DNA from: JAJYZP01 sp049964535 | GTDB taxonomy: Bacteria; Actinomycetota; Acidimicrobiia; Acidimicrobiales; Acidimicrobiaceae | DNA: 16,563 nt | Reading direction: 5' to 3' | Assembly (NCBI GenBank): GCA_049964535.1 | Contig: JBMFXG010000039.1 | Coordinates: 1-16,563, forward strand | Shown here: positions 6,253-13,792 of the stretch, piece after piece | How the letters are laid out: each line of letters starts with the position of its first letter | How positions within the stretch are numbered: position 1 is the stretch's first letter | Translations under genes and position numbers: made by a program | Notes under the pieces: model-generated | Seen by the model: the letters and a program-made list of their open reading frames with translations, nothing else | What the model was told of the DNA's origin: nothing | Database searches by the model: none

Positions 6253-7325
6253 AGATAGGCTTTAGTGTACACCGCCAAAGGGTCGAGCTCCAGTTATGGC
6301 CTCGTGTCTTAGGGAACCGAGTCAAACTCGCTCGCTGTGATCCTCTACCTCTCCAAGGTTATGGGGCCTAGCGCGATGGGGGGAGTTGCATCGAAGACAG
6401 TCTCCGGTCTAGGGGTCGCATGGTGGCTCGTACCTTGCGGCAGAGTGGAGCGTTCCATCTCGGATACCGAGACTGATCTCGTTCCGGTCCGAGATATCCG
6501 GTCTATGACATTCCGAGAGATTCAAATGGTCATAATCTCGACAATCTCGTCGTGGTGTGTACCGAGCCGGTGCCTGATCTGCTACGCCGGTATAGTCGTG
6601 CCGTGAGTCTGGTGTGCTCAGGGAGCAGGTTTCGAACGAGACCTTCGAGCGAAGCATACACCGCAAGCGTGGGATCTGTATCTCAAAGAGTGGTCTTCGA
6701 ACGCTAGCGACGCTGTGGAGAAGGTTCGGAGTCGAGTTTCGTGGTGTCGGTGGAAGTTTCCTCAATGTCTCAGTGATGTCGGGTACGAAGTGCTGACGCT
6801 GAGCGAGGCGAGAGGCAGTTTGTGGGAGGAGCGACGCCACTCAGAGTTCCTCGTATCGATAGATGGGTCACTGTTGAGTCTTGAGCAAACGAGGCGAGGT
6901 CTTCCGCGTGGAAGTTTGGGAGAGCGTGGGCCGGCCTCTCGGATCTGGCGCTCGTGGTGATTCCTCAAGAGGTCATGACGCTCCAGCGTCTCGAGTTATA
7001 TCTACCATGGCGCTCATCACAGTTCTACGGCCCCTCCCGCTGTTTCTCGCTTCGTCGATGCCTTCGGTGGCGAGCGATGGGTGACACGGTGTTTCGCGTT
7101 CAAGCGGAGAGTTAATGTGAGCTGAGCTGAAGGCTAGAACGAAATGTGGTGGCCGCCAAGCGGCGATGGTGGGTGGGTGTTTGGCGTGTGAGAGGTACGG
7201 CTCGGTGACGGTCTCGTCTCATCTTCAGTGCGACACAAGGGTTCTGTGCTCGGAGACGTGGTAGGAACGGTTATGTGACCCGGTCCCTCAAGCTCTTGGT
7301 CGAGGGAATGCGAGCTGAAGAGAAC
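6253..7325. other. About 1.1 kb with no convincing gene
   Basis: Both strands carry open frames of 60-143 codons, but they overlap each other, lack good ribosome sites, are rich in Arg/Ser/Pro and match no family I recognise. The local GC is like that of the host. Small inverted repeats occur (for example GCCGC-CAA-GCGGC at 7152-7164), but nothing that identifies an RNA family. It may be a degraded gene, a long regulatory region, or hold an unrecognised small RNA. Confidence 0.4.
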
Positions 7326-7346
7326 GCTCGCTTGTTGCTTGCGAGC
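7326..7346 (-). terminator. Candidate intrinsic terminator after the DinB-like gene
   Basis: On the minus strand GCTCGC and GCGAGC form a 6-bp GC-rich stem with a 9-base loop, followed by GTTCTCTT. It begins 27 bases beyond the stop codon of the DinB-like gene, the expected place for a terminator. The T tract is interrupted, so confidence is limited. Confidence 0.4.
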
Positions 7347-7372
7347 TAATGAGTAGAGCGAAGGATGAAGTT

Positions 7373-7906
7373 CTAGCTGTGAGTTCTGCTTGGCGTGACA
7401 TCCCAGAGGTGATGGAAAGGGTCGTGGAGCAGATAGAGGCTCAAGGTTCGAACTGTGAAGTGGCGTCCGTCGGAACGGGTACCTCTTCGCTCCCACTGTG
7501 CGCCCTCTACTCGACCAAAGGTAGCAGCCAGCGTCGTTGCTGCGTCCTTGAGCTCTTGTCGAACCGTTGCCGGGTCTTGAGTGTCGTAGCGCTCTTCGAT
7601 CGCGGTAGCGTCTTGGTCCCAGTTGGCAAAGAGCGGCTCGTCGAGCTCCAACATGTTCGTCACTCGCTCTTGAAAGATACGAAAGACGTCACGCACGTGG
7701 CATCCGTACTCAAGCGCAGACCATCGGTCCGGGTCGGTTCGTTGTGAACAGCTTGTTCCAGAGAGCACGGTCTGCCAGGAGTCGGCCTGAGACAGAATCA
7801 CCTCACCGGGTGCAACCTGCTCGAAATCGCTCGCATCGAAGCCACACTCGGGGCATCGCTTGGTGAGTACCCACGTCCAGTCCTTGGTGTCAGGGTTGAG
7901 TGGCAT
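7373..7906 (-). CDS. DinB-like domain protein
   Basis: A 177-residue cytoplasmic protein of the DinB-like four-helix fold, which usually binds a divalent metal through three histidines and in actinobacteria often includes thiol (mycothiol)-dependent enzymes. The N-terminus PDTKDWTWVLTKRCPECGFD, with a CPECG pair (18-22), is characteristic of a common actinobacterial subgroup. Candidate metal ligands are His70 (EYGCHVRDV) and the HDPFHHLWDV cluster (161-170; His161, His165, His166). The NWDQDAT motif (95-101) is also typical of the subgroup. ATG 7906 has the strong ribosome site AGGAGA 5-6 bases upstream. The substrate is not known. It lies 209 bp downstream of the S9 peptidase on the same strand, probably as a separate unit. 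Confidence 0.85.
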   Translation of the reverse strand: MPLNPDTKDWTWVLTKRCPECGFDASDFEQVAPGEVILSQADSWQTVLSGTSCSQRTDPDRWSALEYGCHVRDVFRIFQERVTNMLELDEPLFANWDQDATAIEERYDTQDPATVRQELKDAATTLAATFGRVEGAQWERRGTRSDGRHFTVRTLSLYLLHDPFHHLWDVTPSRTHS

Positions 7907-8115
7907 CGCAATCTCCTCGTTCGCTTCGATCGGGTCTTGTCATCTTTGACCGCAGTTGGGATGCTCCGGCTTCCTGAATGGATCTGGCGACCTCACTGCT
8001 CAGAGGCAATGATAGTGCTCCGAAACGAGAGGCACGGGCTGCCGATGAGCTATGTTCGTCGCCGAGCCGCATCCATTGCTTGGCTGCTGACGATGTATCG
8101 CGCTGTGAACGCGAG

Positions 8116-10074
8116 TTAGGAGTCCATGTTCTCGATGAAGATCGTTGGAGTCGACTCTCCGATGTCGAGACCCAGAATCTGGGCGTAGAAGGAGAGCTCT
8201 GCCTCGGCACACCGCACGATGGTCTCTGCCTTGCGGAAGCCGTGTTGTTCTCCTTCGAAGGGGAGATAGGCAAAGGGCACGGCATTCTCGCGGAGCGCTT
8301 TGACCATCGCCTCGGCTTGTTCGGGAGGAACAACCTTATCCTCTAGGCCTTGGAGGACGAGCATCGGGGTTTGGAGAAGGTCGGTATGGAAGATTGGAGA
8401 ACGTTCTTGGTAGAGGTCTTCTCGCTCGGGGTATGGACCAATGAGGCCGTCGAGATACCGTGACTCGAACTTGTGAGTGTCTCGAGCGAGTGCTCCCAGA
8501 TCTCCGACGCCGTAGTAGCTAGCACCAGCAGCAAAGGTCTTGCGGAAGGTGAGCGCACAGAGTGTTGTGTAGCCACCTGCGCTTCCGCCACGAATCAAGA
8601 GAGCGTCTTTGTCGGCAAGGCCCTGTGCAACGAGGTAGAGTGCAGCGTTGACGCAGTCGTCGAGATCGACGATGCCCCACGCTCCCTTGAGGCGCTCTCG
8701 ATACTCCCGACCGTACCCAGTACTGCCGCCGTAGTTCACCGAGACAACCGCAAAACCGCGTGAGGTCCAGTACTGCAGGTCGGTATCGAACTCGGCATGG
8801 CTTTGACTCGTTGGGCCTCCGTGGCTCCGCACAATCAGTGGTGGATAGGTCCCTGTGGGAGCCGCGAAATCTGGATTGGTCGGCGGATAGTAGAAGGCAT
8901 GGGCCGTTAGGCCACCGGTGGTTGGGAACTCGATGGCTCGAGGTTGTGAAATGGCTTCAGATTCGAGGACCATTACTTCTGAGCTGCGGACTTCGTCGCT
9001 CGTTCCGCTCCCCAGATCAATGATCGTCACGGTAAGAGGGGTGACAGCGGAGCCACCCAGGGTGGCAACTTTTTTGTGGCCAATGAGCGTCAGGTCCTCG
9101 AGTCTGGACCACGGTGTGGCAAGCTCTCGGAGGGTCCAGCTTCCTCCGACGGAAGACGGGGAGAGCACCCCAAGGCGAGAGTGTCCAAGCTGTGACCAGG
9201 TGACGACGATCGTGCCATCAGTGGTGGGCTGGTAGGTGCTCATGCCGAAGGTCCACATCGGTTCGGCAAACTCGGCAGCCATTGGTAGGAGGGGCACGTG
9301 TCGCCCAGAATGATAGGAGTACAGATTCCACCACCCGGAGCGATCGGAGACGTAGATCAGGGTGTCGTTATCGAGGTAGCGAGGCTGGAGAACCGACTCT
9401 TCTATCCCGCCACAGATCACTTCCTCGTCAACGAGATGACTTCCCTGCAGGGTGGCCTCGTACAGTTCGGTACCGTCCCAAGGCATCTGTGGATGGTCCC
9501 AAGAGATCCAGGCGAGCTTCGATCCGTCAGGAGAGAGCGTGGGTGAGGCGAAGAAGTCATGTCCGTGAACGAGGACGATTGGATCGAGAGTCTGTACGAG
9601 CGAGATGAGGACGATCTCGTTTTCCACCCTGCCGTCCGGTTCGTGTCGCTCTCGGACGGCGATGAGGGCCGAGCCGTCTTGCGTGGCGATTATGTCGGCG
9701 TAGCGCCATGCTCTCGGGGTTGGTGGCTCGGGAGTGACCGGCGTTGGCTTGACGTGTGGTGCAATAACTTGATAGATGCGCTGGTCATCGAAGTTTGTGA
9801 AATAGACAACACCGTTGTGTTCAACGTGACAGGAGCCGCCATACTCGTGTGCCAGGGTTCGAGCCGAGAAGGGGGCCGGGAGAACATCGGTGATCGTTCC
9901 GTCCGCGTGTCGCCGTACGATCACGCTTCGACCACCTTCCTGTGGCCTTCCTTCGGTCCACAGTAGCGTCGAACCGTCGAACGATGAGAGCGAGGCGAGA
10001 CGGACCGTCTCACTCACCAGCATCTCAGCGGAGATCTTTGAGGTCCACGTTCCATAAGGTGCGATCGTCGTCAT
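8116..10074 (-). CDS. S9 family prolyl oligopeptidase-like peptidase
   Basis: A 652-residue serine peptidase of the S9 family (acylaminoacyl/dipeptidyl peptidase type). The N-terminal part (~25-375) is a beta-propeller that filters substrates, with WD40-like/PD40 strands such as SPTLSPDGSKLAWISWD (177-193) and LIYVSDRSGWWNLY (239-252). The C-terminal alpha/beta-hydrolase domain (~385-635) has an oxyanion-type HGGP (418-421) and the full triad: Ser498 in GGSAGG, Asp579 in LEDKVVP, and His611 in EQHGF. No signal peptide is visible, so it is probably cytoplasmic and cleaves short peptides. The ATG at 10074 is the first in frame; AGGG 9 bases upstream is a modest ribosome site. The TetR gene lies 169 bp upstream on the same strand, too far to assume an operon. 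Confidence 0.93.
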   Translation of the reverse strand: MTTIAPYGTWTSKISAEMLVSETVRLASLSSFDGSTLLWTEGRPQEGGRSVIVRRHADGTITDVLPAPFSARTLAHEYGGSCHVEHNGVVYFTNFDDQRIYQVIAPHVKPTPVTPEPPTPRAWRYADIIATQDGSALIAVRERHEPDGRVENEIVLISLVQTLDPIVLVHGHDFFASPTLSPDGSKLAWISWDHPQMPWDGTELYEATLQGSHLVDEEVICGGIEESVLQPRYLDNDTLIYVSDRSGWWNLYSYHSGRHVPLLPMAAEFAEPMWTFGMSTYQPTTDGTIVVTWSQLGHSRLGVLSPSSVGGSWTLRELATPWSRLEDLTLIGHKKVATLGGSAVTPLTVTIIDLGSGTSDEVRSSEVMVLESEAISQPRAIEFPTTGGLTAHAFYYPPTNPDFAAPTGTYPPLIVRSHGGPTSQSHAEFDTDLQYWTSRGFAVVSVNYGGSTGYGREYRERLKGAWGIVDLDDCVNAALYLVAQGLADKDALLIRGGSAGGYTTLCALTFRKTFAAGASYYGVGDLGALARDTHKFESRYLDGLIGPYPEREDLYQERSPIFHTDLLQTPMLVLQGLEDKVVPPEQAEAMVKALRENAVPFAYLPFEGEQHGFRKAETIVRCAEAELSFYAQILGLDIGESTPTIFIENMDS

Positions 10075-10243
10075 GGTGTTTACCCTAGCGAGAAATAGTC
10101 AGAGGGTGAGAGGTAGTGCGATCTTCGCTTCAACAGATTCAGCCCTTCGCCGTATGGTCTTGTTGCGATCTTGTGCCTCAGCACTCTCTGGTTGGTGGTC
10201 AGGGGCCCTGCCTCGAGGCGATACGAGCACAAGCAGTACGGAT

Positions 10244-10882
10244 TTATTCGGTGAATCCGACAGTGCGCTGGAGGATTTCATCGATTGCTTCGTCGAGATC
10301 CGGCCAGGGAAAGCTCGTAATCGACTGCCGCAGCGTGACGAGCCCATGACAGCTATACCAGAGCAGGACAGCACTGAGCTTGGCATCGCCTTGCAGTGCG
10401 ATACCTCCGTCGATACATTCTTGAACAGCACCTGCAATCATGTCAAAGGTCCTCATCATCATCGGAGAGGTCTCTTCCATGGAGCGGTCGGGGTCGTTCC
10501 AAAGCGGGAGCGCTACTCGATTGAAAAGGACTCGGTAGCGACTTGGCATTTGAATTCCAAAATCTACATACGCTCTCGCTAGGGCGCGAAGTCGATCCCT
10601 TGGTTGTGAGACCAAAGCATGTGCCTCGCAGAGATGTGCGTGGAACGCCTGGACTTGCTGTGCGATGACTGCGTCGATGATTTCGGCGAGGTCGTGAAAA
10701 TGGCGAGAGACCGATGGGGCGGCTACGTGAGCTTCTCGGGCAATCGCTCTCAGGCTGAGCGTAAGTTCGGATCCGCTCCGGTCGAGCAAACGGGTGCAAG
10801 CGAGGATGATCTCCTCGCGCAGGAGGCCTCCTTGCCCACGAGGATTCCGGACTCGTCTTGGCTCTGGTGAAGCGCTCTTCAC
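10244..10882 (-). CDS. TetR/AcrR family regulator with WHG-type C-terminal domain
   Basis: A 212-residue one-component repressor. The N-terminal TetR helix-turn-helix spans ~22-68 (EIILACTRLL ... TLSLRAIAREAHVAAPSVSRHF, split at residues 41-50 and 51-62), with the usual hydrophobic helix 1 and VSRHF in the recognition helix. The C-terminal ligand domain carries the WYSCHG motif (175-180), the Trp-x-x-x-His-Gly signature of the TetR WHG subgroup. The start is GTG 10882; a GGAG lies about a dozen bases upstream. The start codon itself sits in an ACAGCTGT palindrome that recurs twice in the divergent intergenic region, so autorepression and control of the divergent secreted-protein gene are likely. 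The inducing ligand cannot be predicted. Confidence 0.9.
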   Translation of the reverse strand: MKSASPEPRRVRNPRGQGGLLREEIILACTRLLDRSGSELTLSLRAIAREAHVAAPSVSRHFHDLAEIIDAVIAQQVQAFHAHLCEAHALVSQPRDRLRALARAYVDFGIQMPSRYRVLFNRVALPLWNDPDRSMEETSPMMMRTFDMIAGAVQECIDGGIALQGDAKLSAVLLWYSCHGLVTLRQSITSFPWPDLDEAIDEILQRTVGFTE

Positions 10883-10890
10883 AGCTGTAC
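10879..10890. promoter_or_regulatory. Operator-like palindrome at the TetR start codon
   Basis: TCACAGCTGTAC contains the palindrome ACAGCTGT (10881-10888) and matches the stronger upstream element TTACAGCTGTAA at 10 of 12 positions. It overlaps the GTG start codon of the TetR gene, where bound repressor would block autogenous expression. Confidence 0.45.
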
Positions 10891-10924
10891 TCTACTCCAC
10901 GCAAGTTCAAGGTCAAAGTTATTC

Positions 10925-10954
10925 TTGACATCTTTAGACTTACAGCTGTAACAT
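10925..10954 (+). promoter_or_regulatory. Candidate promoter of the divergent secreted-protein gene
   Basis: A perfect -35 hexamer TTGACA (10925-10930) is followed after 18 bases by TAACAT (10949-10954), a partial -10 match. The predicted start of transcription would lie about 20 bases before ATG 10980. The -10 element falls between and within the two palindromes, as expected for repression by the TetR protein. Confidence 0.45.
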
Positions 10955-10965
10955 TACAGGTGTAA
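10940..10965. promoter_or_regulatory. Tandem TetR operator candidates TTACAGCTGTAA / TTACAGGTGTAA
   Basis: A perfect 12-bp palindrome, TTACAGCTGTAA (10940-10951), is followed by TTACAGGTGTAA (10954-10965), which keeps both TTACA/TGTAA arms. The centre-to-centre spacing is 14 bp. They lie between the divergent TetR and secreted-protein genes and overlap the predicted -10 region. TetR dimers typically bind such palindromes near their own gene. Confidence 0.6.
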
Positions 10966-10979
10966 GCGAAACTGATTAG

Positions 10980-12149
10980 ATGGAAAAAGATGTGCGAACG
11001 CTAAGAATCCGTCTTCGGAGTGCGTGTATTCGGCTTGGCATCGCCGTCGCCGTCGTGATGGCGAGCACGACCTTGGCGGCGGTGGTAGGCCAGGCCTCGG
11101 CTTCAGCGACCACGCTGCCGTACCTTGTTACCGTATACGCAAATACCTTCTATGGTCAGCCTCCAACTTTTCAGACTCGCATAAGTCCAAGTCTCCCCAC
11201 GGGTGCGTCATTGAGTGGAAACGTCAGCTGTACCATGGTGTCAAGCTCGGCGAATGTACTTGAGCCGATCTCCGGTTCGGGCAGTGGGCTGGGACTTGAC
11301 GCCGGTGTGTACAACATCATTCCCAATGATTGCACGAGTACACTGAGTCTTGTAGGAGCGCAAGGTTCGATCCAGCTCCTTGGAGGTCCGCTTGTGATCT
11401 CACCGGACCCGACTCGGATGGTGGGTGCCGCTGAGGAGTTTCCAAGCGCGACGAATCCCGAAGTGGCAATTAGCGTTGCGATCGAAGACGTGACTTTGGA
11501 TGGTTCCACGCTCGAGGGCCTACCTGTCAACTTTTCTTACGAGAACGCCGATGGTCTTAATTTCCAAGCTCCCGGGTGCTCAAGCGTCCCGACGGCGATT
11601 CCTCAAGTAGGATCGAATCAAGCGCAGTCCTACTATGCGACGGCAGTCTGTGAACTAACAGGGTCTGCGGCGCAAGCATTTATTTCCGGCACCGGGACCT
11701 GGTTCGCATCGTATGGGGGATCAACGGACTATGTCGGCGCATCCTTCGCCTTGCAGCTTCCTGGCGATACGACCACAGCTCAAGCGGCTATCAATCTGAA
11801 TACGGAACTCTCATCTGATCAGATCCACGTTGTCCCTGATACTACCCCTCCCAGCAACTGTCACCCCGGCGGTGCCGGGGTTGGCCTGATTGGGGTGAGT
11901 CTGAGTCAGTTGAGCTGTTCGCAGATTCAAGTTCTTCAGATTCTCACCGGGGTGATACCGGCGGTCGTGTCCGGAGGGGCTGCAGCTGAGGCCGCAATAG
12001 CCGAAGAGGTCGGCACTGTGTCCGTTGATGTCGTTGCAGGACTGGAGGGAAGGGCGATTCCCGAAGTACTCGACGTCGCTGTGTCGTCATCTGAAGATGT
12101 CATCGACGAAACGATAAACCTTAGGAGTCTTCCCCTGCCGCCGAACTGA
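10980..12149 (+). CDS. Secreted protein of unknown function, possible Ig-like domain
   Basis: A 389-residue exported protein. The N-terminus has a basic region, a hydrophobic core (~19-37) and a probable signal-peptidase site after ASASA (residues ~39-43). The mature part holds six cysteines (84, 118, 200, 224, 294, 313), spaced as if for three disulfides. Residues ~160-258 end with GTGTWFASYGGSTDYVGAS, which resembles the last strands of bacterial Ig-like domains; this is a weak similarity by eye. The C-terminal quarter is Ala/Val-rich and acidic (GGAAAEAAIAEEVGTVSVDVV) and is probably helical. I do not recognise the family. ATG 10980 lacks a good ribosome site, and the predicted leader is only ~20 bases. 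Its promoter carries the TetR-type operators, and the NHL-protein gene follows 137 bp later on the same strand. Confidence 0.75.
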   Translation: MEKDVRTLRIRLRSACIRLGIAVAVVMASTTLAAVVGQASASATTLPYLVTVYANTFYGQPPTFQTRISPSLPTGASLSGNVSCTMVSSSANVLEPISGSGSGLGLDAGVYNIIPNDCTSTLSLVGAQGSIQLLGGPLVISPDPTRMVGAAEEFPSATNPEVAISVAIEDVTLDGSTLEGLPVNFSYENADGLNFQAPGCSSVPTAIPQVGSNQAQSYYATAVCELTGSAAQAFISGTGTWFASYGGSTDYVGASFALQLPGDTTTAQAAINLNTELSSDQIHVVPDTTPPSNCHPGGAGVGLIGVSLSQLSCSQIQVLQILTGVIPAVVSGGAAAEAAIAEEVGTVSVDVVAGLEGRAIPEVLDVAVSSSEDVIDETINLRSLPLPPN

Positions 12150-12286
12150 TCGTACCTTTCCCCTTGTGCTTCTTCGATTGGCGACCGAGGGAGCAAATGG
12201 AAGGTTTAGAACCTCAATCTCTATGAACTCGTGTTTCGTGGAGAAGAATGCTCATGTGGCGAGATTGACAAGATGAAAGTTTGAGA

Positions 12287-13792
12287 ATGACTATGCGGTT
12301 AGCGAAGCGATTCGATCGTCTCTTTGCCCCTATGAGATCGTTCGCTGCAGTTGGACTCGCAGCTTCGACGCTTGGGGTCGTGGGTTTTGCGGGTGTTGGT
12401 AGTGCATCGACGAACTCGTCGCAGAGCGTGGGAGTACCTGCAACAAGTGTGTCGATGACTCCAAATGGGCTAGCGGTGGATAGCGCCGGCAACGTGTACG
12501 TCGCCGATATGGCTAATCACGTTGTTGATCGGATTACGCCGAGCGGTGCACTGTCAGTCGTCGCTGGTGTCCCTGGGCAAGCGGGCACTTCAACTCCAGG
12601 TTCCGCACTTGACTCGAAACTGTCCGTACCGGCAGGATTGGTCGTCAGCGCTTCTGGAGATCTCTACATTGGAGATTCTGGTATCGACAATGTGGTCGAC
12701 AAGGTAGATCTATCGACCGGTCAGCTCTCGATCATTGCGGGTGTACCGGAGCATGTGAGCCCGCCGAATCCGAACAATCTCGCCACTGCTTCGTATCTCC
12801 ACGGTCCGAATGGTCTTGCACTGGATAGCTCGGGTAACCTCTATATCGCCGACTCCTTTCATTCGGTTATCGAGAAGCAAAACCTTCAGACTGGTACGTT
12901 TTCGATAATCGCCGGCATCTCCTCGGTCTTCGCTGCTCCAAGTCCGTCCCTGCCAGCGACTCAGTCTGGGCTCTATCTACCTGAAGCGGTGGCCGTCGAC
13001 TCTGCGGGAGACGTGTACATAGCGGATGCTGGAAATCACGTTGTTGAGGAGCTCTCCCCGTCCACGGGCAAGCTATCGATCGTAGCAGGGGTCGAAGGGG
13101 AAACTGGAGTTCCGTTCAACAACGTGCCTGCGATCTATGATCCAATTGGTACCCCTACGGGCCTGGCGCTCGACAGCAGTGGGAATCTCTTTATTGCGGA
13201 TGCATCTAATAATGTTGTGGAGGAGGTTTCAGCGAGTACTGGAAATCTGAGTATTGTCGCCGGCATCCCAGGAACGTCTGGGGCGCCAACTCCCGGGGTT
13301 GCGACGCAGTCCGCACTCTCTACGCCTGATGATGTTGCAGTCAGCGGTACGGGCGACCTCTACATCGCCGATAGCGGCAATAATCTGGTCGACAAGGTAG
13401 ATCTATCGACCGGTCAGCTCTCAATTTTTGCGGGAACTGGACAGGCTCCAACGCAAACTTCGCCTGTTTCCTCACCCTCCACCACTCCATCCTCAAGCAC
13501 CCAACCCGCTCCCACCACCACGGCCCCATCATCGTCGAACTCTGCTCTGGGCTACTATCTCACAGCACGCGACGGAGGAGTCTTCACCTTCGGTGACGCT
13601 CACTTCTACGGATCCCTTGGAGCCACCAAGCTCAACGCACCGATCGTTGGTATAACCCCAACCCCAGACGGCAAGGGTTACTACCTCGTAGCCTCAGACG
13701 GAGGAGTCTTCACCTTCGGTGACGCTCACTTCTACGGATCCCTTGGAGCCACCAAGCTCAACGCACCAGTCGTTGGCGGCGCGGAGATCTAG
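12287..13792 (+). CDS. Secreted NHL-repeat beta-propeller protein with C-terminal tandem repeats
   Basis: About 501 residues. I chose ATG 12287; in-frame TTG 12281 and ATG 12293 are also possible. A signal peptide is followed by a likely cut after GSAS. Six NHL-type repeats follow, each of the form P-x-GLAVDSAGNVYVAD-x-x-x-HVVD and ending LSIVAG, enough for one six-bladed propeller. A Ser/Thr/Pro linker (coding ~13440-13540) leads to two copies of a 42-residue repeat (GYYLVASDGGVFTFGDAHF, then YGSLGATKLNAPVVG). The latter repeat is frequent in secreted Acidimicrobiia and other actinobacterial proteins, usually in longer arrays; here the array stops abruptly after VVGGAEI. NHL propellers bind protein, RNA or carbohydrate partners; the ligand is unknown. 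It is probably extracellular or cell-wall associated, and may be co-expressed with the preceding secreted protein. Confidence 0.88.
   Translation: MTMRLAKRFDRLFAPMRSFAAVGLAASTLGVVGFAGVGSASTNSSQSVGVPATSVSMTPNGLAVDSAGNVYVADMANHVVDRITPSGALSVVAGVPGQAGTSTPGSALDSKLSVPAGLVVSASGDLYIGDSGIDNVVDKVDLSTGQLSIIAGVPEHVSPPNPNNLATASYLHGPNGLALDSSGNLYIADSFHSVIEKQNLQTGTFSIIAGISSVFAAPSPSLPATQSGLYLPEAVAVDSAGDVYIADAGNHVVEELSPSTGKLSIVAGVEGETGVPFNNVPAIYDPIGTPTGLALDSSGNLFIADASNNVVEEVSASTGNLSIVAGIPGTSGAPTPGVATQSALSTPDDVAVSGTGDLYIADSGNNLVDKVDLSTGQLSIFAGTGQAPTQTSPVSSPSTTPSSSTQPAPTTTAPSSSNSALGYYLTARDGGVFTFGDAHFYGSLGATKLNAPIVGITPTPDGKGYYLVASDGGVFTFGDAHFYGSLGATKLNAPVVGGAEI
12693..12729 (+). repeat. 37-bp perfect repeat within NHL gene, copy 1
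   Basis: Identical to 13386-13422; encodes the VDKVDLSTGQLS stretch of the second NHL repeat. The other blades share protein similarity but not this DNA identity, so these two were recently copied from one another. Confidence 0.9.
13386..13422 (+). repeat. 37-bp perfect repeat within NHL gene, copy 2
   Basis: Identical to 12693-12729; encodes the same VDKVDLSTGQLS stretch in the sixth NHL repeat. The distance is 693 bp, a whole number of codons. Confidence 0.9.
13571..13641 (+). repeat. 71-bp perfect tandem repeat, copy 1
   Basis: Begins GACGGAGGAGTCTTCACC and ends CTCAACGCACC; identical to 13697-13767, 126 bp (42 codons) downstream. Encodes DGGVFTFGDAHFYGSLGATKLNA (given here only as its start DGGVFTF and end TKLNA). 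Confidence 0.92.
13697..13767 (+). repeat. 71-bp perfect tandem repeat, copy 2
   Basis: Second identical copy of the 71-bp segment at 13571-13641. Perfect identity at all codon positions shows very recent duplication or ongoing homogenisation. The reading frame ends 25 bases after this copy. Confidence 0.92.

Noticed and set aside
6628..6650. T-arm-like sequence (GGTTTCGAAC) that might signal a tRNA
   Set aside because: No acceptor, D or anticodon stems can be formed around it.
6409..6840. 143-codon minus-strand open frame in the gene-poor region
   Set aside because: No recognisable motif, no ribosome site, Arg/Ser/Pro-rich, overlapped by plus-strand frames of equal quality.
7349..7747. 132-codon plus-strand open frame
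   Set aside because: It is the antisense shadow of the DinB-like gene, which has clear family motifs and a good ribosome site.
13571..13767. Possible CRISPR-like direct repeats
   Set aside because: There are only two copies, 71 bp each, in frame within a protein repeat, with coding sequence between them. There are no spacers and no cas genes.
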